Source of the DNA: Hyphomonadaceae bacterium
GTDB lineage: Bacteria; Pseudomonadota; Alphaproteobacteria; Caulobacterales; Hyphomonadaceae
Direction: 5' to 3'
Assembly: GCA_030696545.1 (NCBI GenBank)
Contig: JAUYSA010000442.1
Coordinates: forward strand, 1-19,931
Length of the DNA stretch: 19,931 bases
In this document: positions 19,257 through 19,931 of the stretch, in pieces
Layout: every line of letters begins with the position of its first letter
How positions within the stretch are numbered: the first letter of the stretch is position 1
The notes under the pieces: generated by a model
What the model saw: only the letters and a program-made list of their open reading frames with translations
Databases searched by the model: none
What the model was told of the DNA's origin: nothing
Program-made: the position numbers and the translations under genes

Positions 19257-19931
19257 ATGGTGAACGACGTAGCGGAATATCTGGACCATCAGGGCGTACG
19301 AATCGCTTTTCGGCGGTCGCGGGGGCAGGCGGGCAAGGCCGGCATCGTGTGGATGGGTGGTTTCCATTCCGACATGCTGGGCGAGAAGGCGACGACGCTT
19401 CATGCCAGCGCCGCTGCGGCTGGACGGTCGTTTGTGCGGTTCGATTATCTCGGCCATGGCGAAAGCGGTGGACGGTTCGAGGACGGTACGATCGGGCGCT
19501 GGCGGTCGGATGCGCTGGCCGTGGTGGATGAGCTGACCGAGGGGCCACTCGTTGTCGTTGGTTCGTCGATGGGCGGCTGGATGGCGCTGCTTGCGGCGCT
19601 GGCGCGGCCCGAGCGGGTGAAGGCGCTGGTGTTGCTGGCGCCTGCGCCGGATTTCACGGGCAAGCTGATGTGGGCGTCGTTCGACGACAGCCAGAAGCGG
19701 CAGATCCTTGAGGATGGCTCGTGGACGCGGCCGTCTCCGTATGACGCCGCCGGCTATCTCATCACGCGCGAGCTGATCCAGGAGGGCGAGCAGTGGAATG
19801 TCATGGATGGCGAGATCGCGCTCGATCTGCCCGTGCGCATTCTGCAGGGCGGGCTCGATAGCGATGTGCCTTGGACCCACTCGCTTGATCTGGCGGACAA
19901 GCTGCGCTCGCAGGATGTGGTGTGGTCGCTG
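19257..19931 (+). CDS. ABHD10-like alpha/beta hydrolase (3' partial)
   Basis: The first 225 codons of a serine hydrolase that runs off the window. Seen are VWMGGFHSDM (near the oxyanion region), RFDYLGHGESGG, a nucleophile elbow GSSMGG with S104, APAPDFT, and LQGGLDSDVPW with the probable acid D201. The catalytic histidine, normally about 30 residues after the acid, should lie just beyond the window. This pattern matches the bacterial relatives of ABHD10, which act as thioesterases/depalmitoylases or acyl-glucuronide esterases; the substrate here is unknown. ATG 19257 is chosen; GTG 19260 is possible and is better spaced from the GGGGA just upstream. It is divergent from the GT4. Confidence 0.85.
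   Translation, partial: MVNDVAEYLDHQGVRIAFRRSRGQAGKAGIVWMGGFHSDMLGEKATTLHASAAAAGRSFVRFDYLGHGESGGRFEDGTIGRWRSDALAVVDELTEGPLVVVGSSMGGWMALLAALARPERVKALVLLAPAPDFTGKLMWASFDDSQKRQILEDGSWTRPSPYDAAGYLITRELIQEGEQWNVMDGEIALDLPVRILQGGLDSDVPWTHSLDLADKLRSQDVVWSL

Noticed and set aside
1..19931. tRNA genes, CRISPR arrays, transposons, integrase or attachment sites
   Set aside because: Scanning by eye found no cloverleaf with a T-loop GTTCRA box in context, no regularly spaced repeats and no transposase or integrase motifs.

Overview
The window looks like chromosomal DNA of a flagellated alphaproteobacterium with high GC content. I place it near Caulobacterales, possibly Hyphomonadaceae-like. The reasons are the order fliQ-fliR-flhB-cckA (which, from memory, resembles Caulobacter), a CckA-type hybrid kinase, and TTAAC half-sites near fliQ and cckA. 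I see no insertion sequence, CRISPR array, tRNA, rRNA or prophage. Most of the window is core genome.

Plus-strand half (1-8558). The window opens inside a DegP/HtrA periplasmic protease. A response regulator and a membrane histidine kinase follow (stop and start overlap), a plausible envelope-stress sensor-effector set. After a promoter-like region comes the flagellar export-gate operon fliQ-fliR-flhB, then cckA, the hybrid kinase of the CtrA cell-cycle phosphorelay. A strong bidirectional terminator at 8581-8615 closes this half and also serves pheT.

Minus-strand half (8616-19176). In transcription order this is a GT4 glycosyltransferase, a GT9 heptosyltransferase-like protein, infC, an unrecognised lipoprotein, two tandem I78-type peptidase-inhibitor lipoproteins and a second GT4. 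Beyond a lone plus-strand GlsB/YeaQ membrane protein come rpmI, rplT, pheS and pheT. The translation block is therefore split: about 3.25 kb of envelope and stress genes lie between infC and rpmI-rplT-pheST. The infC reading frame has no ATG, GTG or TTG near its expected start. An ATC placed correctly behind a Shine-Dalgarno sequence is the only sensible start, matching the non-canonical AUU-type starts known for IF3 autoregulation.

The right edge (19257-19931) holds the 5' part of an ABHD10-like alpha/beta hydrolase, divergent from the GT4. The 80 bp between them contain three complementary arms that can form two mutually exclusive hairpins, one of which would hide the likely ribosome-binding site of the GT4.

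No clearly new multi-gene system is evident. The most unusual items are the infC AUC start, the competing-hairpin leader, the tandem I78 inhibitors, the fliQ promoter palindrome, and long hairpins between degP and the regulator gene and between rplT and pheS.
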